NCBI GenBank assembly: GCA_003435055.1
Contig: QUMM01000002.1
Span: 185,447-249,446 of the forward strand
Reading direction: 5' to 3'
Length of the DNA stretch: 64,000 nucleotides
From: Lachnospiraceae bacterium OF09-6
GTDB taxonomy: Bacteria > Bacillota > Clostridia > Lachnospirales > Lachnospiraceae
Shown here: positions 1 through 11,085 of the stretch, piece by piece
Layout of the letters: each line of letters starts with the position of its first letter
Numbering within the stretch: position 1 is the first letter of the stretch
Program-made: the position numbers and the translations under genes
Notes under the pieces: model-generated
The model's database searches: none
What the model was told of the DNA's origin: nothing
Seen by the model: only the letters and a program-made list of their open reading frames with translations

Positions 1-531
1 AAGAAAATGATCTATACAATGATGATAACAGGTGTGCTGGCGATAAATCTGATCGGATGCGGGAGTAAAACAGAAAAGCAGGAAGTGACGGCAACAGAGA
101 CAGAAATAACACCGGAAAATGACAATGTGCAGAATGAAAGTGAAGATGCTGTGGAAGCAGATTTGGTGGATGGAAATTTGCATGTGCCAATGGCTTCTCT
201 GGGAGATCAGGTAGCATTTATTGACTATGATTCCAATGGCACTGCCATGCAGGTCATGTTATACAAGGATGCAGATGGAACAGTACATGGAGCGCTGAAT
301 ACCTGTCAGGTGTGTGCAGGTTCGCCATATGCTTATTTTGAACAGGAAGGAAACGAAGTTGTATGCCAGAACTGTGGCAACCATTTTGCAGTAGAGGCTA
401 TCGATGATGTACATGGTGGCTGCAATCCGGTACCGCTGGAACTTTCAGAAGATGGAGATCAGGTACTGATAGAGACGGCATCTCTTGATGAACAGGCGGA
501 TGTTTTTGCCAACTGGAAAAAGGGAATCTAA
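1..531 (+). CDS. DUF2318-like metal-binding lipoprotein (5'-partial)
   Basis: Probable surface lipoprotein. A hydrophobic segment ends in a lipobox (LIGC, Cys about residue 18 counted from the first ATG at 7). That N-terminus lacks the usual lysines, but the two codons before it in frame are both Lys and the frame is open to the window edge, so the true start lies upstream. After an acidic linker, the C-terminal part has CQVC, CQNCG and GGCNP, the cysteine pattern of the DUF2318 domain found with iron and copper handling proteins. It ends 2 nt before the next gene, which also carries metal-binding domains, so a shared metal or redox role is inferred. The exact metal and function are not known. 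Confidence 0.75.
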   Translation, partial: KKMIYTMMITGVLAINLIGCGSKTEKQEVTATETEITPENDNVQNESEDAVEADLVDGNLHVPMASLGDQVAFIDYDSNGTAMQVMLYKDADGTVHGALNTCQVCAGSPYAYFEQEGNEVVCQNCGNHFAVEAIDDVHGGCNPVPLELSEDGDQVLIETASLDEQADVFANWKKGI

Positions 532-533
532 AT

Positions 534-1790
534 ATGGATGTAACAACAAAATTTTATGTCAGAGATATGATGTGCAGACAGTGTGAAAAGACACTGGAAC
601 ATGCAGTTGGCAAAGTAGCTGGTGTGAAATCTGTGAAAGCAGATTATGGAAAAGGATTACTGACGGTCACATATGAAAATGGAATCTGTGCTCCGAATCA
701 GATTGAACAGGCGGTAACTGCTTCTGGATATCAAAACGGCAAGAAGGCTGGTCAGAAATGGAAAAAGTGGCTGCTGGTGGCAGGAAGTCTTATGGCGTTT
801 CTGGTGGGGGAGCGAATGGGGATTATGACTGTTTTTGCTTCTTTCCCACGAGCAGAAGAAGGCGTAGGCTATGTGGCGCTTTGTCTGACCGGACTATTGA
901 CTTCTGTACATTGTATGGCCATGTGTGGGGGATTAAGCCTGTCCCAGAGTATGAAGCGCGGAGAACAGAGCGGCTGGAGAAGCAGTGTGTTATACAATAT
1001 GGGACGGGTGTGCAGTTATACCCTGACAGGAGCACTTCTCGGAGCACTTGGCAGTGTAGTCTCAATTTCTGTAGAGGTACGGGCCGGTATCGGATTATTT
1101 GCCGGAATCTGTATGCTGCTGATGGCGTTGAATATGCTGGATCTGCTGCCGTTTTTGCGTAAGATTCATATTCCGTGTCCAAAAAGGATTCAGTCAGGAT
1201 CGGCTTTTTGGGTTGGTCTGTGTAATGGTCTGATGCCATGCGGTCCGCTGCAGGCCATGCAGCTGGTAGCGGTAGCCTCTGGAAGCGTGGCAGCAGGAGC
1301 ATTGTCGATGTTCTTCTTTGCAATTGGAACAGTACCATTGATGCTGTTATTTGGACTGGCTGCAGGTACGTTATTGCAAAAATGGCGATCTAAGATGCTG
1401 CTGGCCGGGAGCTGCCTGATTTTACTTTTTTCCGTCTATATGATTCAGAATAACAGTGCGCTGCTGGGATTTGGTGTGCCGTTAGCAGGTGGCAGCACAG
1501 GAATTCAGGCAGAAAAAAATGAGGATGTACAGTATGTTACCACGACATTAAAGCCAAACGGATACGAAGATATTACCGTAAAAGCAGGGATCCCGGTGGA
1601 ATGGATCATTGAAGCAGAGGCGATCAGTCTGAACGGATGCAATAACGAAATTCGAATACCGGAGTATGATCTGGATATAAAGCTGAAACCGGGAGAAAAC
1701 AAAATCACATTCCTGCCAGAACAGCCGGGGGACTATATCTACAGCTGTTGGATGGGTATGCTCAGAGCAACGATACATGTGACGGAGTAG
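534..1790 (+). CDS. HMA - sulfite-exporter-like membrane - cupredoxin fusion protein
   Basis: 418 residues in three parts. Residues about 1-70 are a heavy-metal-associated domain with the metal pair in DMMCRQCEK. Residues about 75-320 are a polytopic membrane domain of the UreH/DsbD_2/TauE-like type, with repeated GLLTSVHCMAMCGG and GLCNGLMPCGPLQ motifs that each place Cys within a helix. Residues about 330-418 are an extracytoplasmic cupredoxin-like domain with candidate ligands in LNGCNNE and YSCWMGM. This architecture is known in copper delivery or export proteins of anaerobes. The start ATG follows an AGGGAA site and the gene is coupled to the upstream lipoprotein. Copper as substrate is inferred. 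Confidence 0.8.
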   Translation: MDVTTKFYVRDMMCRQCEKTLEHAVGKVAGVKSVKADYGKGLLTVTYENGICAPNQIEQAVTASGYQNGKKAGQKWKKWLLVAGSLMAFLVGERMGIMTVFASFPRAEEGVGYVALCLTGLLTSVHCMAMCGGLSLSQSMKRGEQSGWRSSVLYNMGRVCSYTLTGALLGALGSVVSISVEVRAGIGLFAGICMLLMALNMLDLLPFLRKIHIPCPKRIQSGSAFWVGLCNGLMPCGPLQAMQLVAVASGSVAAGALSMFFFAIGTVPLMLLFGLAAGTLLQKWRSKMLLAGSCLILLFSVYMIQNNSALLGFGVPLAGGSTGIQAEKNEDVQYVTTTLKPNGYEDITVKAGIPVEWIIEAEAISLNGCNNEIRIPEYDLDIKLKPGENKITFLPEQPGDYIYSCWMGMLRATIHVTE

Positions 1791-1833
1791 AAAAAGTACA
1801 GAACAAACATTCGATTTGTTCTGTACTTTTTTT
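1791..1833 (+). terminator. Rho-independent terminator after the metal-handling pair
   Basis: A perfect 17-bp inverted repeat (1791-1807 and 1815-1831) has a 7-nt loop and ends in a run of T. It closes the first transcription unit and separates it from uvrB. Confidence 0.9.
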
Positions 1834-1849
1834 ATAATGAATGATATAC

Positions 1850-1878
1850 TTGACAGGTAGCAAAAATAAGAGTAAACA
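1850..1878 (+). promoter_or_regulatory. Possible uvrB promoter
   Basis: A perfect -35 TTGACA lies at 1850-1855. The best -10 at 17-bp spacing is only TAAACA at 1873-1878. I see no SOS box of the NGAACN4GTTCG type. The -10 is weak, so this is tentative. Confidence 0.35.
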
Positions 1879-1904
1879 GATTAGATTCAATCAGGAGTAT
1901 TCAT

Positions 1905-3896
1905 ATGAATCATTTTGAATTGGTTTCTGAATATCAACCAACCGGTGACCAACCACAGGCAATTGCGGAACTGGTGAAGGGCTTTCAGGAAGGCAATCAG
2001 TGTGAGACGCTTCTGGGTGTGACGGGTTCTGGTAAGACGTTTACCATGGCGAATGTCATTCAGCAGATGAATAAGCCGACACTGATCATAGCCCATAACA
2101 AGACACTGGCAGCTCAGCTGTATGGAGAATTTAAAGAATTTTTTCCGCACAATGCGGTAGAATATTTTGTATCCTATTATGATTATTATCAGCCGGAGGC
2201 GTATGTGCCGTCCTCGGATACTTATATTGCCAAAGATTCATCGATTAATGATGAGATTGATAAGCTGCGTTTGTCAGCTACTACAGCGCTGGCAGAGCGA
2301 AAAGATGTTATTATTGTTGCTTCCGTATCTTGCATCTATGGACTGGGAAGCCCGGTGGATTATAAGAACATGGTAGTATCCCTGCGGCCTGGTATGGAAA
2401 AGGATCGGGATGATGTGATCCGTAAGCTGATCGATATGCAGTATGACCGGAATGAGATTGATTTTAAGCGTGGTACCTTCCGGGTACATGGTGATGTGCT
2501 GGAGGTGATTCCGGCCAATGCCTCAGAGACGGCTATCCGTATAGAATTTTTCGGGGATGAGGTGGATCGGATCACAGAGTTTGACGTGCTCACCGGAGAG
2601 ATCCGCAACCGTCTGGAACATGTAGCTATCTTCCCGGCATCTCATTATGTAGTACCGATGGACAAGATGCTGGAGGCCACGAAGCATATCGAAGAAGAAC
2701 TGGCAGAACGGCTGGAGTATTTTAAGAGTAATGATAAACTTCTGGAGGCTCAGCGTATTGCAGAGCGGACGAATTTTGATATCGAGATGATGCGTGAGAC
2801 GGGATTTTGCTCCGGTATCGAGAACTATTCCAGACATCTGTCCGGATTGGAGCCGGGCGTGCCGCCTCATACACTGATTGACTATTTCCCAGATGATTTC
2901 CTGATTATGATTGATGAGTCTCATAAGACCATTCCGCAGATTGGGGCGATGTATTCCGGTGACCGTTCCAGAAAAACTACACTGGTGGATTATGGATTCC
3001 GGCTTCCGTCAGCACTGGACAATCGACCGTTGAATTTTCAGGAGTTTGAGAGCAAGATTGATCAGATCCTGTTTGTTTCTGCAACACCGGGCAATTATGA
3101 AGAAGAACATGAGATGCTCCGTGCGGAACAGATTATCCGTCCGACAGGACTTCTGGATCCGAAAGTGGAAGTCCGCCCTGTGGAAGGACAGATTGATGAT
3201 CTGGCAGGAGAGATCAATAAGGAAATTGCAGCAAAGAATAAAGTGCTGATTACCACATTGACGAAGCGCATGGCAGAAGATCTGACTTCGTACCTGCGGG
3301 AGATTGGTATACGGGTACGCTATCTGCATTCGGATGTAGATACGCTGGAGCGTACCGAGATTATCCGTGATATGCGCCTGGATGTCTTTGACGTATTGGT
3401 AGGAATTAACCTGCTCAGAGAGGGATTGGATATCCCGGAGATTACCCTGGTAGCGATTCTTGATGCAGATAAGGAAGGTTTTCTGCGTTCTGCCACATCC
3501 CTGATCCAGACTATTGGGCGTGCAGCCCGAAATGCAGACGGCCATGTCATTATGTACGCTGATGTGATGACAGATTCCATGAAGATCGCCATAGATGAGA
3601 CCAATCGAAGAAGAGCGGTTCAGGAAGCTTATAATGAAGAACATGGTATTACACCACAGACTGTCCGAAAGGCAGTCCGTGATCTGATCAGTATTTCCAA
3701 GGCAGTAGCCAAAGAAGAACAGGATCATGAAGTGGATCCAGAATCTATGAGTAGAAAAGATCTGGAAAAACTCATCGGCAAGGTAGAAAAACAAATGAAG
3801 AAAGCAGCCGCAGAACTGAACTTTGAAGCGGCCATGGAACTGCGGGATAAGATGATTGACCTGAAGAAGCACCTGCAGGAACTGGAGGAAGAATGA
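1905..3896 (+). CDS. uvrB: Excinuclease ABC subunit UvrB
   Basis: Damage-loading helicase of nucleotide excision repair, 663 residues, normal length. Visible features are Walker A GVTGSGKT at residues 38-45, the damage-probing beta-hairpin [12 protein letters not shown], the Walker B type box MIDESHKT, the helicase motif [12 protein letters not shown], and a C-terminal UVR motif for UvrC binding ([11 protein letters not shown]). The start ATG has AGGAG 7 nt upstream. The stop overlaps the uvrA start by 4 nt (ATGA), so the two subunits are translationally coupled. Identification is secure. Confidence 0.98.
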   Translation: MNHFELVSEYQPTGDQPQAIAELVKGFQEGNQCETLLGVTGSGKTFTMANVIQQMNKPTLIIAHNKTLAAQLYGEFKEFFPHNAVEYFVSYYDYYQPEAYVPSSDTYIAKDSSINDEIDKLRLSATTALAERKDVIIVASVSCIYGLGSPVDYKNMVVSLRPGMEKDRDDVIRKLIDMQYDRNEIDFKRGTFRVHGDVLEVIPANASETAIRIEFFGDEVDRITEFDVLTGEIRNRLEHVAIFPASHYVVPMDKMLEATKHIEEELAERLEYFKSNDKLLEAQRIAERTNFDIEMMRETGFCSGIENYSRHLSGLEPGVPPHTLIDYFPDDFLIMIDESHKTIPQIGAMYSGDRSRKTTLVDYGFRLPSALDNRPLNFQEFESKIDQILFVSATPGNYEEEHEMLRAEQIIRPTGLLDPKVEVRPVEGQIDDLAGEINKEIAAKNKVLITTLTKRMAEDLTSYLREIGIRVRYLHSDVDTLERTEIIRDMRLDVFDVLVGINLLREGLDIPEITLVAILDADKEGFLRSATSLIQTIGRAARNADGHVIMYADVMTDSMKIAIDETNRRRAVQEAYNEEHGITPQTVRKAVRDLISISKAVAKEEQDHEVDPESMSRKDLEKLIGKVEKQMKKAAAELNFEAAMELRDKMIDLKKHLQELEEE

Positions 3897-6739
3897 GCAA
3901 CGAAAAAGAAAAAACAGATAGAAAGCAATATATTCGGATTCGTGGAGCGAATGAGAATAATCTGAAGAACATCAGTCTGGATATTCCGAGAAATAAGCTG
4001 GTAGTGCTGACTGGACTTTCCGGTTCCGGCAAGTCTTCACTGGCTTTTGATACCATCTATGCAGAAGGACAGCGGCGTTATATGGAATCGTTGTCCTCCT
4101 ATGCCAGAATGTTTTTGGGACAGATGGAAAAGCCAGATGTGGAAAGCATTGAAGGGCTGCCGCCGGCGATTTCCATTGATCAGAAATCGACGAACCGCAA
4201 TCCACGATCTACGGTGGGAACGGTAACAGAGATCTATGATTATTTCCGCCTGCTGTATGCCCGAATTGGAACACCTCATTGTCCTTCCTGTGGCAGAGAG
4301 ATTAAGAAACAGACTGTAGACCAGATGGTGGATCAGATCATGCTTCTGCCAGAGCGAACCAAGATCCAGCTGCTGGCTCCGGTGGTACGTGGACGAAAAG
4401 GGGAGCATGTCAAGCTCCTGGAACAGGCGAGAAAGAATGGTTATGTCCGTGCGGTGATTGACGGCCTTACTTATGAACTGTCAGAAGAGATTAAGCTGGA
4501 AAAGAATAAAAAGCATACCATCGAGATTGTGGTAGACCGACTGATTGTCAAGCCGGGAATCGAGAAGCGCCTGACAGACTCTCTGGAGACAGTCATGTCT
4601 CTGACCGGAGGACTGGTGATGGTCGATGCAGCAGATCAGGGAACCTTAAGTTTCAGCCAGAGCTTCTCCTGCCCGGACTGCGGAATCAGTGTAGATGAGA
4701 TTGAGCCGCGAAGCTTTTCCTTTAATAATCCGTTTGGTGCCTGCCCGGACTGTTATGGACTGGGATACCGGATGGAGTTTAACGAGGATCTGATGATACC
4801 GGACAAGTCCCTGAGTATCAAAGAAGGTGCCATTGCTGTCATGGGCTGGCAGTCCTGCAAAGATAAGGGCAGCTTTACCAGAGCTATTCTGGATGCACTG
4901 GCAGAGGAATATCATTTTAGTCTGGATACTCCATATCAGGAATATCCTCAGGAGATCCGGGATATTATCATTCATGGAACAAACGGACATGAGGTGGATG
5001 TGCACTACGTGGGACAGCGGGGAGAAGGTGTCTATCATGTAGCTTTCGAAGGACTGATAAAGAATGTGGAGCGCAGATACCGGGAGACCGGATCAGAAAG
5101 CTCCAAGGCAGAGTATGAGACTTTTATGAACATTACGCCTTGCAAGACCTGTAAGGGACAGCGTCTGAAAGCATCCTCTCTGGCAGTGACCATTAATGAC
5201 AGGAATATTTACGAAGTGACCACACTGTCTATTGATAAATTACAGGAATTCATGACACACCTGACATTGACGAAGCAGCAGGAGCTGATCGGGAGACTGT
5301 TGTTAAAGGAAATACGATCCAGAGTGAAGTTCCTGATGGATGTGGGCCTGAATTATCTGACTTTGGCCAGAAGCACCGGAAGTCTGTCTGGTGGAGAAGC
5401 CCAGCGTATCCGTCTGGCCACCCAGATCGGCTCTGGGTTGGTTGGCGTGGCCTATATCCTGGATGAACCTAGTATTGGTCTGCATCAGCGAGATAACGAT
5501 AAGCTGCTTGCTACGTTGAAGAGTCTTCGTGATCTTGGCAATACCCTGATTGTGGTAGAACATGACGAAGATACGATGCGGGAAGCAGATTATATCGTAG
5601 ATATCGGACCGGGAGCCGGTGATCACGGCGGAGAAGTGGTGGCTGCCGGAACGGCAGAAGAACTGATGGCCTGTGAAGAATCGATAACAGGAGCTTATTT
5701 AAGTGGCAGACTGCAGATTCCGGTACCGAAGGTACGAAAAGAGCCAACCGGATTTATCAGGATCGTGGGAGCCAGACAGAACAATCTGAAGAACATTGAT
5801 GTGGAGATTCCACTGGGAGTACTGACCTGTGTAACCGGCGTATCCGGCTCCGGTAAGAGTTCGCTGATCAATGAGATTCTCTATAAGAGTCTGGCAAAGA
5901 CACTGAACCGTGCCCGGACTATACCGGGAGCTCATGATAGGATTGAGGGAACGGATCAGCTGGATAAGATCATCAATATTGACCAGTCCCCGATTGGGCG
6001 TACGCCAAGATCCAACCCGGCGACCTATACCGGAGTCTTTGATGCCATCCGTGATCTGTTTGCATCCACGGCCGATGCCAAGGCCAGAGGCTATAGCAAA
6101 GGCAGATTCAGCTTTAATGTAAAAGGTGGAAGATGTGAGGCCTGCTCAGGAGACGGTATCATCAAGATCGAGATGAACTTCCTGCCGGATGTCTATGTAC
6201 CGTGTGAAGTCTGCCAGGGACGTCGATACAACCGGGAGACTCTGGAGGTCAAATACAAAGGAAAAAGCATTTATGATGTGCTGAATATGACGGTGGAAGA
6301 AGCAGTGAAGTTCTTTGAACATGTGCCATCTATTCGAAGAAAAATAGAAACATTGAATGATGTGGGATTATCCTATATCAAGCTGGGACAGCCATCCACC
6401 CAGTTATCCGGCGGTGAGGCACAGCGTGTAAAGCTGGCCACTGAGTTGAGTCGCAGGAGCACCGGAAAGACCATCTATATTTTGGATGAACCGACCACCG
6501 GACTGCATTTTGCCGATGTACACAAGCTAATAGAGATTCTTCAGAGACTGGCCGATGGCGGCAATACGGTAGTTGTCATTGAACACAATCTGGATGTGAT
6601 CAAGACCGCCGATTATATCATCGATATGGGACCGGAAGGTGGAGACGGTGGTGGGACTGTCATAGCCAGAGGCACGCCGGAAGAAGTGGCAAAGAGTCCA
6701 ATCTCCTATACTGGAAAATATATTAAGAAATATTTGTAA
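3893..6739 (+). CDS. uvrA: Excinuclease ABC subunit UvrA
   Basis: Damage-recognition ATPase of nucleotide excision repair, 948 residues, full length. It has two ABC modules: Walker [11 protein letters not shown] at residues 41-50 with signature [12 protein letters not shown], and a second Walker [11 protein letters not shown] with [12 protein letters not shown]. Zinc-binding Cys pairs are visible (CPSCG, CPDCG with CPDCYG, CEACSG with CEVCQG). It starts inside the uvrB stop codon. The stop codon lies in the first arm of a long inverted repeat. Confidence 0.98.
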   Translation: MSNEKEKTDRKQYIRIRGANENNLKNISLDIPRNKLVVLTGLSGSGKSSLAFDTIYAEGQRRYMESLSSYARMFLGQMEKPDVESIEGLPPAISIDQKSTNRNPRSTVGTVTEIYDYFRLLYARIGTPHCPSCGREIKKQTVDQMVDQIMLLPERTKIQLLAPVVRGRKGEHVKLLEQARKNGYVRAVIDGLTYELSEEIKLEKNKKHTIEIVVDRLIVKPGIEKRLTDSLETVMSLTGGLVMVDAADQGTLSFSQSFSCPDCGISVDEIEPRSFSFNNPFGACPDCYGLGYRMEFNEDLMIPDKSLSIKEGAIAVMGWQSCKDKGSFTRAILDALAEEYHFSLDTPYQEYPQEIRDIIIHGTNGHEVDVHYVGQRGEGVYHVAFEGLIKNVERRYRETGSESSKAEYETFMNITPCKTCKGQRLKASSLAVTINDRNIYEVTTLSIDKLQEFMTHLTLTKQQELIGRLLLKEIRSRVKFLMDVGLNYLTLARSTGSLSGGEAQRIRLATQIGSGLVGVAYILDEPSIGLHQRDNDKLLATLKSLRDLGNTLIVVEHDEDTMREADYIVDIGPGAGDHGGEVVAAGTAEELMACEESITGAYLSGRLQIPVPKVRKEPTGFIRIVGARQNNLKNIDVEIPLGVLTCVTGVSGSGKSSLINEILYKSLAKTLNRARTIPGAHDRIEGTDQLDKIINIDQSPIGRTPRSNPATYTGVFDAIRDLFASTADAKARGYSKGRFSFNVKGGRCEACSGDGIIKIEMNFLPDVYVPCEVCQGRRYNRETLEVKYKGKSIYDVLNMTVEEAVKFFEHVPSIRRKIETLNDVGLSYIKLGQPSTQLSGGEAQRVKLATELSRRSTGKTIYILDEPTTGLHFADVHKLIEILQRLADGGNTVVVIEHNLDVIKTADYIIDMGPEGGDGGGTVIARGTPEEVAKSPISYTGKYIKKYL

Positions 6740-6934
6740 CTATTCAGAACCCACTCGTAACTGTGAAGGTACTGAATAGTTACGAAATATTTGTAGTAAA
6801 ACATGAAATGAGCTGTGCATCTCGCACAGCTCATTTCAGGAAAGAGAAAAAACTAAATTATTTTGAGGGAGTGCTTCGCAACGTGTGGTGCTGCGAAGCT
6901 TGAGTTATGAAATATATTAGCTCTTTGCTAATAT
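6736..6934. repeat. Cluster of four stem-loops between uvrA and mreB
   Basis: The intergenic space is built almost wholly of inverted repeats: a 12-bp pair (6736-6747 with 6772-6783, overlapping the uvrA stop), a perfect 15-bp hairpin (6804-6818 with 6824-6838), an 8-bp hairpin (6873-6880 with 6892-6899) and another 8-bp hairpin (6914-6921 with 6927-6934). The motif AAATATTTGTA occurs twice flanking the first pair. No hairpin is followed by a good T run, so none is a clear intrinsic terminator. It may be a dispersed intergenic repeat or an mRNA-stabilising element. Confidence 0.7.
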
Positions 6935-7028
6935 GGCTACAGTATATCGGTAAAATGTGTTCAAAATGTGTTCAAAAAGAAAAGAAAATATGAATTTCGA
7001 GAAGTTTTCGGAAAATCGGAAAAAGGAC

Positions 7029-7057
7029 TTTAAAATTTCAGGGCGGTGTTTTATACT
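7029..7057 (+). promoter_or_regulatory. Possible mreB promoter
   Basis: TTTAAA at 7029-7034, a 17-bp spacer, and TATACT at 7052-7057. It ends 30 nt before the chosen mreB start. The -35 is imperfect. Confidence 0.5.
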
Positions 7058-7086
7058 TGAACAAGGAGTAAAAAAGGGGGAAGTAT

Positions 7087-8084
7087 ATGAACGTATCAGA
7101 TATTGGAATCGATCTTGGAACAGCCAGCATATTGATTTATGTCAGAGGAAAAGGCGTGGTATTAAAGGAGCGTCTGTGGTGGCCTATGATCGTGATGCAG
7201 ATAAGATTCGGGCAATTGGTGATGAAGCGCGTATTATGCTTTCAAGAACAACAGGGAACATTGTAGCCATTCGTCCGCTGAAGAATGGAATTATAGCAGA
7301 TTATGCGGTGACAGAGCAGATGCTGAAGTATTTTATTCAGAAGGCTACCGGCAGATTGTCATTTAAGAAACCTCGTATCAGCATCTGTGTACCGAGTAAT
7401 GTCACAGAAGTAGAGAAAAAGGCAGTGGAAGATGCTACCTATCAGGCAGGTGCCAGAGAAGTGCTGACGGTTCCGGAGCCGATTGCAGCAGCCATGGGAG
7501 CAGGTATCGACATTTCCAGACCATGTGGGAAGATGATTGTGGATATCGGTGCCGGTACCTGCGAGGCAGCGATTCTTTCTCTGGATGGTGTGGTAGTAGA
7601 TCGTACGATTAATGTAGCCGGGGATAATTTTGACGAGGCTATTATGAAGTATGCCAGAACGGTACATAACCTGATCATCGGGGAACGTGCGGCAGAGGAT
7701 ATCAAGATTCATGTGGGCACTGCTATCGAGCGCCCGGAACAGAAGATCATGGAGGTCAAAGGACGGGATCTGGGTACCGGACTGCCGAAGACGGTGCGGA
7801 TCACCTCTGAAGATGTGCGCGAGGCGCTGAAGGAGGCTACCGGTCAGATCGTGGAGGCAGTACACAGCGTATTGGAGAAGACACCGCCAGAGCTGGCTGC
7901 GGATATTGTAGAACGTGGTATTGTGCTGACGGGAGGCGGAGCACTTCTGGATGGACTGGAGGAACTCATAGAGGAGAAGACTGGAATCAATACGGTGACA
8001 GCCGAGGAGCCGATTGCAGCAGTAGCCATCGGTACCGGTATTTATGCAGAGATGACTGCACGGAATAACCGTCTGGAAGGTTAG
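7087..8084 (+). CDS. mreB: Rod-shape protein MreB/Mbl (one-base frame break)
   Basis: Bacterial actin that guides sidewall synthesis. The proper start is ATG 7087, behind AAGGGGGAAG, giving MNVSDIGIDLGTASILIYVR, the actin phosphate-1 motif. That frame breaks after codon GAG 7168-7170. Adding one C there (GAGCCGTCT) restores KEPSVVAYDRDADKIRAIG and a 332-residue protein of normal length. Downstream are phosphate-2 VDIGAGTCEAA and adenosine motif LTGGGALLDGLEE. A longer open frame from 6957 reads the first part out of frame and is not the true N-terminus. The break is probably sequence error. Confidence 0.92.
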
Positions 8085-8112
8085 CAGATATAGGATTTGG
8101 AAGGAAAAACGA

Positions 8113-10322
8113 ATGGAAAAAATTTCGGGATACATAGATCATATCATTTTCCGAAATGAAGATAACGGATATACAGTGATGGTGATGATCTGCGACGGGG
8201 AAGAAGTGACCTGCGTAGGCACCTTGCAGTATATCAATGAAGGAGAGCTGATCGAAGCGGAAGGAACCTATACGCAGCACAGTACGTATGGTACCCAGTT
8301 TAAAATCAGCTCTTTTGAATTAAAGGCGCCGGAAGATGAACTGGCGATGGAACGTTATCTTGGATCCGGAGCAATAAAAGGAATCGGGAGTGCGCTGGCT
8401 GCCAGAATCGTGCGGCGTTTTAAGGCAGATACTTTCCGTATTATGGAAGAAGAACCGGAGCGTCTGGCAGAGATCAAAGGGATCAGTGAGAAAAAGGCAA
8501 GAGAAATTGCACAGCAGATGGAAGAAAAAAGGGATGCAAGAAAAGCCATGATTTTTCTTCAGAAATATGGAATTTCGTCAGCCTTAAGTGTGAAGATTTA
8601 CAATCAGTACGGAGAACGTCTGTATCGGATCATTGAAGAGAATCCCTATCAGATGACAGATGAGATTCAGGGAGTAGGATTTAAGATTGCGGACGAGATT
8701 GCAGAAAAAGCAGGGATCATACGGATTCGGACTTCCGTATACGAAGTGGTATGTTTTATGCACTGAAGCAGTCCATGGCAGAAGGACATATCTATCTGCC
8801 AAGAGAGGAATTGTTCCGAAGAGGAGCCGAGCTGCTTGGGGTATCTTTGGAAGCCATGGAACGGAATCTGATGGATCTGGCCATGGATCGAAAAGTAGTT
8901 CTGAAGGAAGATCGGGTATATTGTACACAGAATTACTATCTGGAGCTGAATACGGCAAAGATGCTTCATGATCTGAATGTGACAGCGGATATCGCAGACG
9001 ACACCGTGATGCAGAAGCTGGCAGATATAGAGGCCAGAACAGGAACCAGGCTGGAAGAACTGCAAAAAGAAGCCGTGGTGCAGGCGGTAAATCATGGCCT
9101 GCTGGTGATCACCGGCGGACCTGGTACAGGAAAAACTACCACGATCAATACCCTGATCCACTATTTTGCATCAGAGGGGCTGGAGATTCTGCTGGCAGCG
9201 CCGACCGGAAGAGCAGCCAAGCGTATGACGGAGGCTACAGGCTATGAAGCACAGACCATACATCGTCTCCTGGAGATTTCCGGGGTGCCTGAGGAAGACT
9301 CGGCAGGATATCATTTCGAACGAAATATGGAGAATCCACTGGAAGCAGATGTGATCATCATAGATGAGATGTCTATGGTGGATCTGTTTCTGATGCATGC
9401 GCTGCTGTCGGCAGTGTCGGTGGGAACCAGACTGATTATGGTAGGAGATGTGAATCAGCTGCCGTCTGTCGGACCTGGAAGTGTGCTGAAAGATATCATC
9501 TATTCGGAGTGTTTTCCGGTAGTGCGTCTGAATAAGATATTCCGTCAGGCAAGTGAAAGTGATATCGTGGTCAATGCTCATAAGATTAACGAAGGAGAAC
9601 ATGTTGTACTGGACAATAAAAGCCGGGACTTTTTCTTCCTGAAAAGAGATGATGCCAATGTGATCATCAGCGTAGTGCTGACATTAGTGATGAAGAAGAT
9701 GCCTAAATATGTGGATGCGAGAATGCTGGATATTCAGGTCCTGACACCGATGCGAAAAGGACTTCTTGGCGTGGAACGTCTGAATACAATCCTGCAGGAA
9801 TATCTGAATCCAAGATCGCCGGAAAAGAAGGAAAAGGAATTCGGCTCCGGACTTTTCCGGGAGGGTGACAAGGTGATGCAGGTCAAGAACAACTATCAGA
9901 TCGAGTGGGAGATCCGGGGAGCATATGGCATTCCTGTAGAGAAGGGCGTAGGCGTCTTTAACGGGGATATGGGAATCGTTTCTGAGATTAATTCTTACGC
10001 AGAGCAGATGACAGTTGTGTTTGATGATAATAAATATATCGAGTATTCGTTTAAGGAACTGGAGCAGCTGGAGCTGGCTTATGCCATCACGATTCATAAG
10101 TCCCAGGGAAGCGAATACCCGGCAGTGGTGATTCCATTGCTTTCCGGTCCACGTATGCTGATGAGCCGGAATCTCCTGTATACGGCGATTACCAGGGCAA
10201 GAAAATGTGTGACTCTGGTAGGATCTGAGCAGGTATTTCAGCAGATGATCGACAATGAAATGGAACAGAAGCGTTATTCCACGCTGAAAGAACAGATTCA
10301 GCAGTGGCAGGAAGAGGAGTGA
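8113..10322 (+). CDS. recD2: ATP-dependent DNA helicase RecD2 (one-base frame break)
   Basis: RecD-like 5'-3' helicase of the type found without RecBC, 736 residues after repair. The N-terminal part carries helix-hairpin-helix-like repeats (IKGIGSALAARI, IKGISEKKAREI, IQGVGFKIADEI). The helicase core has Walker A GGPGTGKTTT, Walker B IIIDEMSMVD, GDVNQLPSVGPG and the C-terminal AITIHKSQGSEYP and TAITRARK. The frame changes after ATC 8716-8718. One added C (ATCCAT) gives the family sequence AGIHTDSDFRIRSG. It overlaps the comF start by 4 nt. Confidence 0.93.
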
Positions 10323-11065
10323 AAAAGATCAGAAAAATAGAATGGCCAGATAGTTGGAAAAGAACAGCGAAGGCAGCAACGGAACTTTTGTATCCATCCA
10401 CATGTCCTGTTTGTGGAAAGATCAGTCAGGGAGTCTGTGAGGACTGCCGGAAGGAACTGAAGTTTGTCGAACAGCCGGTCTGTTATCGATGCGGAAAGCC
10501 GGTTGGCAGCATGGAACAGGAATTCTGTCCTGACTGTCAGAAAACACATCACAGTTACCGTCAGGGATGCGCTATGCTGCTGTACGAAGGAAAAGTGAAA
10601 GAAGCCATTCATAAGATAAAATATAGCAATAAAAGAGAATATCTGGAGACTTTTGCCCGGATGCTGGCCAGATATGGAGAAAAAAATGTGCAGATGTGGC
10701 ATCCGGAGGTATTGGTGCCGATTCCGATGTATCCAAAGAAGAAAAAACTCAGAGGATATAATCAGGCAGAGATTCTGGCTGGATATCTGGGGGAATACTG
10801 GAATCTTCCGGTAGATACAGAATTGTTGAAAAAAGTCAGAGATACCGGAGCACAGAAGGAACTGGATCGCGCAACACGCAGAAAAAATCTGCTGGAGGCA
10901 TTTGAAGCAGAGAGGGAAAGTCCGTATCAGAGAGTTTTGTTGGTAGACGATGTATACACAACGGGAAGTACGGTAGATGCGGCGGCAGAGAGTCTGAAAA
11001 GAGCAGGAATTTCAGATATTTTTTATATAGCAATTTGTATTGGCCATGGGGATATGATATACTGA
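10319..11065 (+). CDS. comF: ComF family protein (zinc ribbon plus phosphoribosyltransferase fold)
   Basis: 248 residues from GTG 10319, which overlaps the recD2 stop (GTGA) and follows AGGAAG. GTG 10304 is an alternative. The N-terminus has paired Cys motifs CPVCG, CEDC, CYRCG and CPDC of the double zinc-ribbon. The C-terminal half is a type I phosphoribosyltransferase with the PRPP-binding loop VLLVDDVYTTGST. ComF is a competence-linked factor for DNA uptake or processing, and here it follows a helicase gene. Its catalytic activity is uncertain. Confidence 0.9.
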   Translation: MKKIRKIEWPDSWKRTAKAATELLYPSTCPVCGKISQGVCEDCRKELKFVEQPVCYRCGKPVGSMEQEFCPDCQKTHHSYRQGCAMLLYEGKVKEAIHKIKYSNKREYLETFARMLARYGEKNVQMWHPEVLVPIPMYPKKKKLRGYNQAEILAGYLGEYWNLPVDTELLKKVRDTGAQKELDRATRRKNLLEAFEAERESPYQRVLLVDDVYTTGSTVDAAAESLKRAGISDIFYIAICIGHGDMIY

Positions 11066-11085
11066 AAAAATGAGAGGGCATACAT

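Noticed and set aside
3009..3872. A 287-codon minus-strand open frame opposite uvrB
   Set aside because: It overlaps conserved UvrB throughout, has no known motif and reflects codon bias of the real gene.
6804..6838. The 15-bp hairpin after uvrA as an intrinsic terminator
   Set aside because: The stem is followed by GGAAAGAG on the plus strand and only a broken T tract on the minus strand.
7359..8135. A 258-codon minus-strand open frame opposite mreB
   Set aside because: No domain or ribosome site; the plus-strand MreB motifs account for the whole region.
10304..10321. Earlier GTG start for comF at 10304
   Set aside because: GTG 10319 overlaps the recD2 stop and has AGGAAG at proper distance, and it gives a basic N-terminus usual for the family.
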